A stretch of DNA of 39,309 nt from a virus. The stretch covers positions 1 through 39,309 of the IMG/VR virus record IMGVR_UViG_3300033153_007005; one strand, written 5' to 3'. The translations under genes and the position numbers were made by a program. The notes beneath the pieces are model-generated. The model did not search any database, was not told where the DNA came from, and saw nothing but the letters and a program-made list of their open reading frames with translations. Shown one piece after another: positions 22,910 through 30,220 of this stretch. The first letter of the stretch is position 1. The number at the start of each line of letters is the position of its first letter.

Positions 22910-23517
22910 TGAAAAAACTAATTATAACCTTACTGATTGTTGTTGGTATGCTTGGGATAATAGGCAATGAAGTAAAAGCTGGAGAGTATGAACCATTAAA
23001 GCTTTGCCCTAAAACCGGCTATTGGTTTAGTTATGCTTTTCCTCAAGAAACTAGCACCAATACTTTCATTAATATTGCTTGGTTAAATAGAACGTGGGTT
23101 TTACACGAGCCTTGGACAAAAGATGAGTATTATTTAGAGCAGGTTCTTACCTGGGATTTTTTGTATTATGAAGAAATTGGTTACTGTGTTACTCTTAGTA
23201 ATGGAACAACACAACATTTTGATACAATGCCGTCGTCTTATTATAATTGTGACATTGGATGTATCACAGAAGTTATGACTTATATATCTAATCCACAACC
23301 TGACTGGACACCGACACCAGAACCTACACCAACACCCACGCCAAAGCCAACACCTACGCCAAAGCCAACACCCACGCCAAAGCCCAAGCCATATTTGCTT
23401 TACACCAGTATGTTTGAAAGAGGCGATCTTTGTTATTATACGATTGACACGGGATCGGTTCTACGCAGAAAGTGTTTCTCGTTAGAGGAAGCAGGAATTT
23501 TGGGTGGCGTCAATTAG
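22909..23517 (+). CDS. secreted protein with Thr-Pro-Lys repeat linker
   Basis: The 202-residue product has a typical signal peptide (MKKLIITLLIVVGMLGIIG, Ala-Gly cleavage region VKAGEY). It has a ~110-residue domain with several Cys, a TPTPKP repeat linker (about 30 residues of TPTPTPKPTP pattern), and a short C-terminal domain with Cys. It is probably exported and linked by an extended spacer, as in surface-exposed or cell-wall proteins. The gene is A+T-rich and looks foreign to the replication operon. No enzymatic motif recognised. Confidence 0.65.
   Translation: MKKLIITLLIVVGMLGIIGNEVKAGEYEPLKLCPKTGYWFSYAFPQETSTNTFINIAWLNRTWVLHEPWTKDEYYLEQVLTWDFLYYEEIGYCVTLSNGTTQHFDTMPSSYYNCDIGCITEVMTYISNPQPDWTPTPEPTPTPTPKPTPTPKPTPTPKPKPYLLYTSMFERGDLCYYTIDTGSVLRRKCFSLEEAGILGGVN
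23338..23388 (+). repeat. tandem Thr-Pro-Lys codon repeats
   Basis: An ACGCCAAAGCCAACACC-like unit is repeated about three times, encoding the TPKPTP linker. Such repeats expand and contract by slippage. Confidence 0.7.
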
Positions 23518-23588
23518 CAAGAATGTTTGATATTGGACACACAACTGTTAGCAACATTATTAATAGAAAAACACGGAGGCATATATGA
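23463..23588 (+). pseudogene. remnant of an HNH homing endonuclease C-terminus
   Basis: In a frame different from the secreted-protein gene, the sequence reads GWRQLARMFDIGHTTVSNII, then NRKTRRHI and a TGA overlapping the SSB start. This is the characteristic helix-turn-helix tail of phage HNH endonucleases, comparable to QLARKYNVTQANIW...WWHI at the end of the intact gene at 20.4 kb. No nuclease core is left upstream. The remnant's last codons now supply the GGAGG site of SSB. Confidence 0.65.
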
Positions 23589-23998
23589 GTTATCAAAAAT
23601 TAATGATTGTCGGCAACCTGGGCAGAGATCCAGAGATGCGCTATCTTCCCAGCGGGCAGGCTATAACGGACATGTCTGTTGCGACCAATCGGGTTTATAC
23701 AGATTCCAGTGGACAAAAAATAACAGAAACCACATGGTTTCGAGTATCGGTTTGGGGCGGAAGGGCCGAAACCTGCAATCAATACCTGAAGAAAGGAAGC
23801 AAGGTTTTGATCGAGGGGTATCTTCGGCCAGATCCAGAAACAGGCGGGCCGAGGATCTGGAATCGCAATGATGGCACACCCGCCGCCAGCTTTGAGATGA
23901 CAGGGACAAATGTTGTTTTCTTGTCCTCGAAATTGGAAAACCAGGGCGGTGCAGGTTATCATCGTCCGCCAGCCGATAAAGACGACGTACCTTTCTAA
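23585..23998 (+). CDS. ssb: single-stranded DNA-binding protein
   Basis: The 137-residue product is a bacterial-type SSB. An OB fold opens with QKLMIVGNLGRDPEMRYLPS and continues through TTWFRVSVWGGRAETCNQYL and KKGSKVLIEGYLRPD. The C-terminal acidic tip DKDDVPF is the docking site for replication and repair partners. Standard length for the phage form, with a shortened linker. It stabilises single strands in phage replication and works with the ERF annealing protein and DnaB encoded nearby. Confidence 0.95.
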   Translation: MSYQKLMIVGNLGRDPEMRYLPSGQAITDMSVATNRVYTDSSGQKITETTWFRVSVWGGRAETCNQYLKKGSKVLIEGYLRPDPETGGPRIWNRNDGTPAASFEMTGTNVVFLSSKLENQGGAGYHRPPADKDDVPF

Positions 23999-24008
23999 GG
24001 AGCAGTTT

Positions 24009-24398
24009 ATGGAAACGATCCAGGATCTGATTTTGGAAATGATGGAGAATTTGGAAAAGCTTGAAATTACGAAGTTGGAAGTTCTCCAAAGAAAAAGGGA
24101 GCTGGAGGATTCGGTGATGACCGATGAAATCAAACAGCAACTCCAAAGCATTGAGGCGGAGTTTGCGCCTGAACTGGAACGCCTGGAAACGCTGATAGCC
24201 AATGCGGAAAAGGGAATCAAAGACAGGTGTGTTGAACTGGGCAAAACCGTCACCGGCCCAACCATGCGTGTGACCTTCAACAAAAGCAGGGTATCTTGGG
24301 ACTCCAAGGCGCTGGAGGGTTATGCCCATGCGCATCCAGAAATCCTGAAAATGAGGAAAATCGGAAAGCCCTACGCAAGCTTACGAACCCTAAAATAA
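24009..24398 (+). CDS. coiled-coil phage protein, Gam-like
   Basis: AAGGAG before ATG 24009 selects this start. The 129-residue product begins with ~80 residues of charged coiled coil (LEKLEITKLEVLQRKRELED). The C-terminal part has KTVTGPTMRVTFNKSRVSWD and ALEGYAHAHPEILKMRKIGK. This arrangement is usual in phage proteins labelled host-nuclease inhibitor Gam-like, though the similarity to Mu/lambda Gam is loose. A role protecting DNA ends beside SSB and ERF is plausible but inferred. A related minus-strand gene lies at 31 kb. Confidence 0.55.
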   Translation: METIQDLILEMMENLEKLEITKLEVLQRKRELEDSVMTDEIKQQLQSIEAEFAPELERLETLIANAEKGIKDRCVELGKTVTGPTMRVTFNKSRVSWDSKALEGYAHAHPEILKMRKIGKPYASLRTLK

Positions 24399-24406
24399 TC
24401 ACCGCT

Positions 24407-24443
24407 ACCCATGGGGCATCGCAAGATCGGATGCCCTATGGGT
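24407..24443 (+). other. strong 14-bp hairpin before the replication promoter
   Basis: ACCCATGGGGCATC (24407-24420) pairs with GATGCCCTATGGGT (24430-24443) over a nine-base loop, with a single G-T wobble. No T-run follows on either side, so it is not a standard terminator. It could be a transcript-end stabiliser, an attenuating structure or a protein-binding cruciform. Confidence 0.75.
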
Positions 24444-24448
24444 GCTAA

Positions 24449-24477
24449 TTGACATCCCAAAAAATCGGGGTTAGAAT
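24449..24477 (+). promoter_or_regulatory. sigma-70 promoter for the replication genes
   Basis: TTGACA at 24449-24454, a 17-base spacer, and TAGAAT at 24472-24477 (five of six). The start point would be near 24485, giving a ~55-base leader before ATG 24540 with its AGGAG site. Confidence 0.75.
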
Positions 24478-24539
24478 ATTTATCCCAACGTGTTTGCGCA
24501 AAAACATTCCGGTGCAATTGTATTAACCAGGAGAAAACG

Positions 24540-25247
24540 ATGCAGCGCTATATTTTCAGGAACAAAGTCGAAGAAAATTTCACCGTCTTAAGAAATAGTT
24601 GTATAAGAGACAAAAAACTCACCTGGGAGGCCAGGGGAGTTCTTCACTATCTTTTAAGTATGCCTGAAGATTGGCAAACGTCCAAGGCGGATCTTATCGC
24701 TCAATCGCCTTCAGCTGGAGATAAAGTCATCAGCCGGATTTTCAAAGAACTTGAAACGGTGGGATATATTTTCAGGAAAAAGAAACGAGATAAAAAAGGT
24801 CGCTGGACATGGATCACTTTTGTATGCGACCTTCCGGCATTCCGGGAGGAACTTATGGACGAAGAAATGAGAAAAACTAAAGCAATTAAAGAAAACGCCA
24901 AACCGTCAGTAACCAAGGAAGACCTGACAAAAGCAGTAGCCGGGATAGGCAAAAGTGACCCCACAGAGGGTTATCCGGTGCATGTCAAGGATTTACTCAA
25001 CGAGTTTATAAAAGTGTCGCAGATCAAGCCTACAAAGCGTAGGAAGTCGGACTGGATAGACACGGCAAACGAATGGCGTGAAATGGGGGTAAAGCCAGGG
25101 GATGTTCAAAAAATGTACCGCCACGCAGTTGAGGGGGGCTGGGATATTTCAAGGCCGGGTTCGATCACGTCCGCCTATTATCCCATGAAGAATAAGGCAA
25201 GGGCCGAAAAACTTGTCAATGACAAGGGGTTCAGGGTGGCAAAATGA
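24540..25247 (+). CDS. replication initiator-like winged-helix protein
   Basis: The 235-residue product starts with a winged-helix DNA-binding domain of the phage replisome-organiser kind (KKLTWEARGVLHYLLSMPED; SKADLIAQSPSAGDKVISRI). A charged linker follows, and then a helical C-terminal domain (SDWIDTANEWREMGVKPGDV) that resembles helicase-loader/DnaD-like regions. It overlaps the DnaB gene start (ATGA), the normal pairing of initiator/loader with helicase. It likely recognises the phage origin and loads DnaB. Confidence 0.7.
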   Translation: MQRYIFRNKVEENFTVLRNSCIRDKKLTWEARGVLHYLLSMPEDWQTSKADLIAQSPSAGDKVISRIFKELETVGYIFRKKKRDKKGRWTWITFVCDLPAFREELMDEEMRKTKAIKENAKPSVTKEDLTKAVAGIGKSDPTEGYPVHVKDLLNEFIKVSQIKPTKRRKSDWIDTANEWREMGVKPGDVQKMYRHAVEGGWDISRPGSITSAYYPMKNKARAEKLVNDKGFRVAK

Positions 25248-26629
25248 CCGATCCTAAAGCCGTACCGCATTCCAAAGAGGCTGAAGAAGCGGTGGTCGGG
25301 GCGGTGATGATTAACCCCGATGCCCTACATATCGAGGTTTCTTTTTTGAAGCCAGAAGATTTTTATATCCACAGAAACCGCTGGATATGGGAGGCATATC
25401 TTAGATTACACTCGCAAGGTATCGCAATAGATTATGTTACTGTATCTGAAGAGCTGGGAAAAATGGGGCATCTAAAGGACATCGGGGGGGCGGCTTATTT
25501 GACCAAACTGATGAACAGTTGCCCGTCATCGCTACATGCTGAATCCTACGCTGTCCGCGTTCAGGAAACGGCAATCAGAAGGCACATGATTGCCAATGCC
25601 AACCAGGAAGCTAGAGACGCCTACGATGAGAAAAAGCCGCTGGACGAATCTGTTGCCGAGGCGGTAACCAGACTGGGAAATTTGTTTCGGGTCAAAGACA
25701 CAGCCCGGTCTATGAGAGATGCCGCGATGGATGTTATGGATATAATCCTGGAAAGGGTCAATCTTAGACATTTGGGAGAAACTGTCACGTTGGGGTTTTT
25801 GACAGGGGTTGAATATATAGACCGCAACATAAAGGGGTTGAAAAAGGGCTGGCTGGTGATGTTTGCCGGGAAGCCGAAAGTTGGCAAGTCCAGGCTGGTT
25901 GCGCAGATAGCCAATGTTCTGGCATCGCAAGCGCCGGGTATTTATATCTCGTTGGAAATGGACGAAGAATCTATGGTCTACCGCCTTTTGAGCACGATGA
26001 CGGGAGTTGATCCAACAAAAATAGAGACTGGCGATGTCGATGCAACGGCGGTGGTCAAAGCGGCCGAGAACATAAACCCCAACCTGGGATTGTGGTGTAC
26101 CCCGCATTTGACAGATCAATTGCTCCGCTCATTTCTGGCGAAACGCAAAGCAGAAAAGGGGATAGGCTGGGCGATTGTGGATTATGTTGATCTGATGGTT
26201 CCGTCGGAAACAAGACGAAATGAAACCGAGGAGGATAAAGAGATTTGGAACGGGCTAAAGAAGATCGCTTTGGAACTGGACATTTTGCTGATCGGGATTG
26301 AATCGGTAAACAAACTGGCCGCTGACGGAGTGATGACCGATGACAAAGTGGTTGGTTCCTACGGCAAAATTCATGCAGTTGATGTAGCCTTTGGTTACAG
26401 TCCTTATCATGCCCTTCCCTACAAAGGCTGTCCAGAAATAGAAGACCCTGACAGGGAACGCAGATGTCGGGTGTTGAATGTTATGGCCGATAGACACCGT
26501 GAATGCGGCGGAATTGTCATGCCCCTGGAAATGAGAAACAACACGATTAACGATCTCTGGAAAGGCGATGAGGACGCGGGCGATGAGAACGCGACCGAGG
26601 ACGAAGGGGGCAACTGGTGGGACAACTAA
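25244..26629 (+). CDS. dnaB: replicative DNA helicase, DnaB family
   Basis: The 461-residue product has the DnaB N-terminal domain (SKEAEEAVVGAVMINPDAL). Its RecA-like motor carries Walker A GKPKVGKS near residues 209-216, Walker B WAIVDYVDL near 309-317, and a signature GIYISLEMDEESMVYRLL in between. The glycine usually following the first Walker A residue is replaced, and the domain is slightly diverged from bacterial DnaB. It unwinds the fork in phage replication. Its acidic tail (DEDAGDENATEDEGG) overlaps the methyltransferase start. Confidence 0.93.
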   Translation: MTDPKAVPHSKEAEEAVVGAVMINPDALHIEVSFLKPEDFYIHRNRWIWEAYLRLHSQGIAIDYVTVSEELGKMGHLKDIGGAAYLTKLMNSCPSSLHAESYAVRVQETAIRRHMIANANQEARDAYDEKKPLDESVAEAVTRLGNLFRVKDTARSMRDAAMDVMDIILERVNLRHLGETVTLGFLTGVEYIDRNIKGLKKGWLVMFAGKPKVGKSRLVAQIANVLASQAPGIYISLEMDEESMVYRLLSTMTGVDPTKIETGDVDATAVVKAAENINPNLGLWCTPHLTDQLLRSFLAKRKAEKGIGWAIVDYVDLMVPSETRRNETEEDKEIWNGLKKIALELDILLIGIESVNKLAADGVMTDDKVVGSYGKIHAVDVAFGYSPYHALPYKGCPEIEDPDRERRCRVLNVMADRHRECGGIVMPLEMRNNTINDLWKGDEDAGDENATEDEGGNWWDN

Positions 26630-27714
26630 AATATATCGAACTGTTTGCCGGAATTGGAGGATTTAGACATGGGCTTGAAGCCTGTAATAATAGATACCAA
26701 ACAGGAGGGGAATCCGAGAATCTATCAGGACGAAAGCCCGGCGCTACTGAATACACTATACAAGGAGCCACCTTTAGTTGCGTTTACGCAAACGAATGGG
26801 ACGGGTACGCAGCAGGTATTTACAGGAGGCACTATGGAGAAATCGACACCAGAGACATTACAACCGTCAATGTTTCCGAAATCCCAGAACATGATTTGCT
26901 CACGGCTGGATTCCCTTGTCAGGCGTTTAGCGTTGCGGGAAAAGGGCTTGGATTCGAGGACACACGAGGCACACTCTTTTTTGAAATCGCTAGGATTTGT
27001 GAGCGAAAAAGACCCAGACATGTTTTGCTTGAAAATGTTAAGGGTCTGCTTAGTCACGAAGAAGGAAAAACTTTCCAGACAATTCTTGGGGTTCTTGCCG
27101 ACCTGGGGTATCGAGTTGAATGGATGGTACTTAACAGCAAGCACTTTGGAGTTCCCCAAAACAGGGAAAGGGTGTTCATTGTTGGACATCTTAGAGGAGA
27201 ATGTCGAGGAGAAGTATTTCCTCTCCGAGGAAAAAACGAGGGCGCTGGTGGGCAAATTGTCAGTACAGCCATTGACGGAAACTACGGGAAGGGCATTGAC
27301 AATCACGGACAAAGAACAATGATCCAGATAACCGACCCCGGAACTATGCAGGGTTACCGGGTATATGATCCTGAAGGAGTTAGCTCAACTATTGCGGGAA
27401 ATGCCGGAGGGGTCGGAGCAAAAACAGGGTTGTATGCGGTGAAGGATGAAGCAAGAATCCGAAGGCTAACGCCAACTGAGTGTGAGCGGTTACAGGCATT
27501 CCCCGATGGCTGGACAAAGTGGGGATTACTCGAAGACGGAATGGAAATCGAAATATCAGACACCCAAAGATATAAGTGTTTGGGCAATGCTGTAACAACT
27601 TCGGTCATCACAGCAATAGGGCAAAAACTCTTAGAACATATTGGAGAAGATGAGTGTGCAACAACAAGTCGCAAAAATCTAAATCAAGGAGGTTCGGATG
27701 CTAGTAAATGCTAA
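26617..27714 (+). CDS. DNA (cytosine-5) methyltransferase
   Basis: GTG start at 26617, within the DnaB 3' end. The 365-residue enzyme has motif I (YIELFAGIGGFRHGLE), motif IV with catalytic Cys near 104 (LTAGFPCQAFSVAGKG), motif VI (LLENVKGLL), motif VIII (FGVPQNRERVFIVG) and motifs IX-X (RLTPTECERLQAFPDGW, YKCLGNAV). It methylates cytosine in a short DNA target, probably guarding phage DNA from host restriction. An insert of about 28 residues after motif I (near residues 24-52) is unusual. The +1 frame over this insert and over a later stretch also reads like methyltransferase sequence. Confidence 0.93.
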   Translation: MGQLKYIELFAGIGGFRHGLEACNNRYQTGGESENLSGRKPGATEYTIQGATFSCVYANEWDGYAAGIYRRHYGEIDTRDITTVNVSEIPEHDLLTAGFPCQAFSVAGKGLGFEDTRGTLFFEIARICERKRPRHVLLENVKGLLSHEEGKTFQTILGVLADLGYRVEWMVLNSKHFGVPQNRERVFIVGHLRGECRGEVFPLRGKNEGAGGQIVSTAIDGNYGKGIDNHGQRTMIQITDPGTMQGYRVYDPEGVSSTIAGNAGGVGAKTGLYAVKDEARIRRLTPTECERLQAFPDGWTKWGLLEDGMEIEISDTQRYKCLGNAVTTSVITAIGQKLLEHIGEDECATTSRKNLNQGGSDASKC

Positions 27715-27778
27715 TTCTTTACACATTCCGTTGGCGGATCAGTCAGTTCAGTGCGTTGTGACTTCTCCGCCTTATTGA
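27698..27778 (+). pseudogene. N-terminal piece of the frame-broken amino-methyltransferase
   Basis: A strong AGGAGG precedes ATG 27698. The 26 codons end VQCVVTSPPY at TGA 27776-27778. SPPY is catalytic motif IV of beta-class amino-methyltransferases, and the expected continuation, WGLRDYG, follows in the +1 frame. The piece is therefore the start of the gene at 27779-28757, separated by one base at TAT TGA T. Confidence 0.85.
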
Positions 27779-28757
27779 TTGGGGCCTGCGGGATTATGGC
27801 GTGGTCGGGCAACTTGGGCTAGAGCAAACGCCAGAAGCCTATGTTAAGAACATGGTTGCTGTGTTTCGGGAAGTCTGGAGGGTTCTTAGAGATGACGGAA
27901 CTTTGTGGCTGAATCTAGGAGATAGCTATATAGGCAATATGTCCAGAGCGAGCAATGGGGGAAGGGCCGGTTACGGAACACCACGAGAGGGAGTGTTTGA
28001 TCGTGGTGGAGAAGGACTGAAAAATAAAGACCTGGCGGGCATTCCCTGGCGAGTGGCGTTTGCATTACAGTCCGATGGCTGGTATCTTAGACAAGATATT
28101 ATTTGGCATAAGTCGAACCCAATGCCGGAGAGCGTAAAGGACAGATGCACCAAAAGCCATGAGTATATCTTTCTACTGACAAAGAATAAGAAATATTATT
28201 ATGATAATGAGGCGATCAAAGAAGAAAGCAGCGAAGCCGGTAAAATAATCTCTTTAGGAGAAAAGTCTTTTAGTAAAGGGCAAGCAAGGGGTGCAAACAA
28301 AAAGCCATCCGGCAATGCGCTCAATGATGAATACGAAGTCCCTAATAAACGCAATAGGCGCTCGGTCTGGACTATAACAACAAAACCGTACTCCGGCGCA
28401 CATTATGCTGTGTTCCCGCCAGAGATTCCAGGGATTTGTATAAAAGCCGGAAGCAAGGAGGGCGATATTGTTCTTGATCCGTTTGTGGGATCGGGAACAA
28501 CTGTAATGGTGGCTAGAAATCTCGGAAGGATTGGAGTTGGGTTAGACCTGAGTTTAGACTATTTGATTAAAAACGCCAGGGTTCGATTGGGACTGGACAA
28601 ATTGGATGCCTGGACAAATGGGGCCGGAAAGAAAGTGGAATCTGGTTTAGAGGGGCTGCCGATGTTTGGCGGAAATGGCGAGACACAGAAAGACCATAAA
28701 AACGTGCGCCGAAAAGATCCACACAGCATGCATAAAGCGAGGTTAAAAGACGGTTGA
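27779..28757 (+). CDS. DNA amino-methyltransferase (N4-cytosine/N6-adenine, beta class), frame-broken
   Basis: After the TGA the +1 frame reads DWGLRDYGVVGQLGLEQTPE, continuing through VFREVWRVLRDDGTLWLNLGD (after motif IV) and SDGWYLRQDIIWHKSNPMP. It has a target-recognition stretch with RNRRSVWTI and then motif I near the end, ILDPFVGSGTT-like (VLDPFVGSGTTVMVARNLG). Motif order IV then I marks the beta class; SPPY favours N4-cytosine. The only internal in-frame start before the conserved part is ATG 27801, which would lack motif IV and be inactive. Active enzyme needs +1 frameshifting at 27776 or a corrected sequence. Confidence 0.85.
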
Positions 28758-28942
28758 TGTGCAACAATAAATACTGCAAAAATGGACAAATTCTTATATA
28801 CGAAAACGGGCAAAAATATTATCTGCCGTGCCCTGACTGTCATCCAGAATATTATAGGAGCGAAAATGAGAAGACCAAGAAGAACAAAGCCAGACGGGAA
28901 TCAATCTCAAATTGTCAGGGATTTAAAGAAGCTGGGGTTTGA
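28757..28942 (+). CDS. small zinc-ribbon protein
   Basis: ATG 28757 lies in a TGATG overlap with the methyltransferase stop. The 61-residue product has CNNKYC followed by a hairpin region (GQILIYENGQKYYLPCPDCH) whose CPDC completes a four-Cys zinc knuckle. The rest is basic (KTKKNKARRES). It overlaps the next gene by about 75 bases in another frame, so its C-terminus may be partly unconstrained. Function unknown; a nucleic-acid contact is likely. Confidence 0.55.
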   Translation: MCNNKYCKNGQILIYENGQKYYLPCPDCHPEYYRSENEKTKKNKARRESISNCQGFKEAGV

Positions 28943-29198
28943 TGTCGATGTGATTTGTGATCTTCCAGGGCTGTATGATTTGGTGGTGAGCGGCGAAAAA
29001 GAAAAAACAATTCCAAGTCTTGTCGAGGGCGTGAACAGGGAAGTATATATGACATGCTCTGTTCGGGTTGAGGTCAAACAACCGGGGGCAAAACTTACTA
29101 AGAGCGAAGAAGACTATTGGGACGAGCAGAAGCATTCAGAGGCTCTTATCATTGCGGAAAGCACTGAGGATGTGTTGAGGTGGTTCGGCAGAACATGA
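28866..29198 (+). CDS. VRR-NUC-like nuclease
   Basis: The start at ATG 28866 has an AGGAG site and precedes the conserved domain; an in-frame ATG at 28782 lies in the previous gene. The 110-residue product has the PD-(D/E)xK-type VRR-NUC layout: NQSQIVRDLKKLGFDVD, then GLYDLVV, then VRVEVKQPGAKLTKSEEDYW with the E-x-K catalytic pair, and an end strand EALIIAESTEDVLRWF. VRR-NUC enzymes cut branched DNA, often resolving Holliday junctions in phage recombination and packaging. The size is that of minimal phage members. Confidence 0.75.
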   Translation: MRRPRRTKPDGNQSQIVRDLKKLGFDVDVICDLPGLYDLVVSGEKEKTIPSLVEGVNREVYMTCSVRVEVKQPGAKLTKSEEDYWDEQKHSEALIIAESTEDVLRWFGRT

Positions 29199-30220
29199 AC
29201 CCTTGGAATTTGCAGAAGCTTGACCTTTTGGAAGCAAGAGGGTACAAATGCGAGCTTTGTGGATCTGAAACTTCCAACGACTGTCAGGTTCATCACTGTT
29301 TATTTCATAGAGTCAAGAAACCTGCCAGGCTGAAAAGGCTTTTGGATCAGCCGTACAACCTTATGGTCGTTTGCCAGCGATGCCACTTGTTGTGCAACGG
29401 GAATGAAGTCAGGCACGCCTTTTGGTGGAAACAGGTACTCCGGTATGGTTTGGTCAAAATGGTAAAATGGTATTTGGAAGTGCCGTACAGGGACAAACCT
29501 GTGTTTTGGGCTAAAGGGCCAAAATGGGGCTATTCCTACAAGGGTTTTTTTGATATAGGAAAAAATTTAGGGGAAGTTGCCTTAATAGGTGCATTTGCAC
29601 CAGGCGTATCGGATGCAGGCGCATCGGATGCAGACGCATCGGGAGAGAAGATTATGAATAGACCGCTAGAAGCCAGACAGGTAATTGAAAGTTTACACAA
29701 AATCTCTGAAACCGTTCCTATTCCTGAAGTCCCGCCGGGGCTGAAAGGCGCTATTATCGGGATTTTAGAGGACACCCTAGGCAGCAGGGTTGCCAGGTTA
29801 GAGCTATTGTTCAGGCTATTTCCCGGAAAATGGGAGACGATCGGGGAGGTTAGCACAAAGGATTTGACGCCTGGACAGTGGAATGCGTTAAATCGGTGGA
29901 TAAAGCCGGAGCGGGTTGAAACCGGGGATAAAGCGACCTGGTTTGGAAACCTGGATTTTGTGGTGGAAGCTTCACGGGTTATGGAGATTTGTCTGGGCCG
30001 GGAGGGGCAGGAACATCTTGACCCCTCCAGCAAAAACTTCTTGGAGTTCTGTCTGGGGAAATATGGCGCTATCCCGTTTATGGCTTGTGGGCATGAGGCG
30101 ACAGGACTGACAGGGCTATATAACCCATATTGTATAAAATGCGCTGAAGGGGGGAGCAACAAAAAAGCCTATCAAATTTTAGCGAATCAATCAATCATGG
30201 AGCTAGAAGAAAATGCTTAA
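29195..30220 (+). CDS. HNH nuclease with long C-terminal domain
   Basis: ATG 29195 overlaps the preceding TGA. Residues about 13-75 form an HNH domain with two zinc CxxC pairs (YKCELCGSE and VCQRCHLL) and a HHCLFHRV core. A repeat-derived linker (GVSDAGASDADASGE) follows at about residues 138-152. The ~190-residue rest has helical parts (ILEDTLGSRVARLELLFRLF) and a final Cys/His patch (ACGH...YCIKCAEG). An ATG with a GGAGAGAAG site at 29654 could start the second domain on its own, so two genes may have fused. The role is probably DNA cutting linked to packaging or recombination. Confidence 0.65.
   Translation: MNPWNLQKLDLLEARGYKCELCGSETSNDCQVHHCLFHRVKKPARLKRLLDQPYNLMVVCQRCHLLCNGNEVRHAFWWKQVLRYGLVKMVKWYLEVPYRDKPVFWAKGPKWGYSYKGFFDIGKNLGEVALIGAFAPGVSDAGASDADASGEKIMNRPLEARQVIESLHKISETVPIPEVPPGLKGAIIGILEDTLGSRVARLELLFRLFPGKWETIGEVSTKDLTPGQWNALNRWIKPERVETGDKATWFGNLDFVVEASRVMEICLGREGQEHLDPSSKNFLEFCLGKYGAIPFMACGHEATGLTGLYNPYCIKCAEGGSNKKAYQILANQSIMELEENA
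29600..29645 (+). repeat. short tandem repeat in the interdomain linker
   Basis: A 15-base unit with core GCATCGGATGCAG occurs about three times, encoding the SDAGASDADAS linker between the HNH domain and the C-terminal domain. It looks like a slippage product joining two reading frames. Confidence 0.65.

Noticed and set aside
23338-23388. Intergenic iterons
   Set aside because: These repeats lie in frame within a coding region and encode a Thr-Pro-Lys linker.
23527-24335. Several frames overlapping SSB and the Gam-like gene on both strands
   Set aside because: They are shadows of well-supported genes, without ribosome-binding sites or family motifs.
26645-27322. A 225-codon open frame inside the cytosine methyltransferase gene as an independent gene
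   Set aside because: It overlaps a complete, motif-rich enzyme and lacks a ribosome-binding site. Kept only as evidence of possible frame switching.
5000-27785. Reassignment of TGA to an amino acid
   Set aside because: Reading through the TGAs in frame gives non-homologous sequence, while many intact genes in the window end in TGA. The +1 frame restores homology instead.
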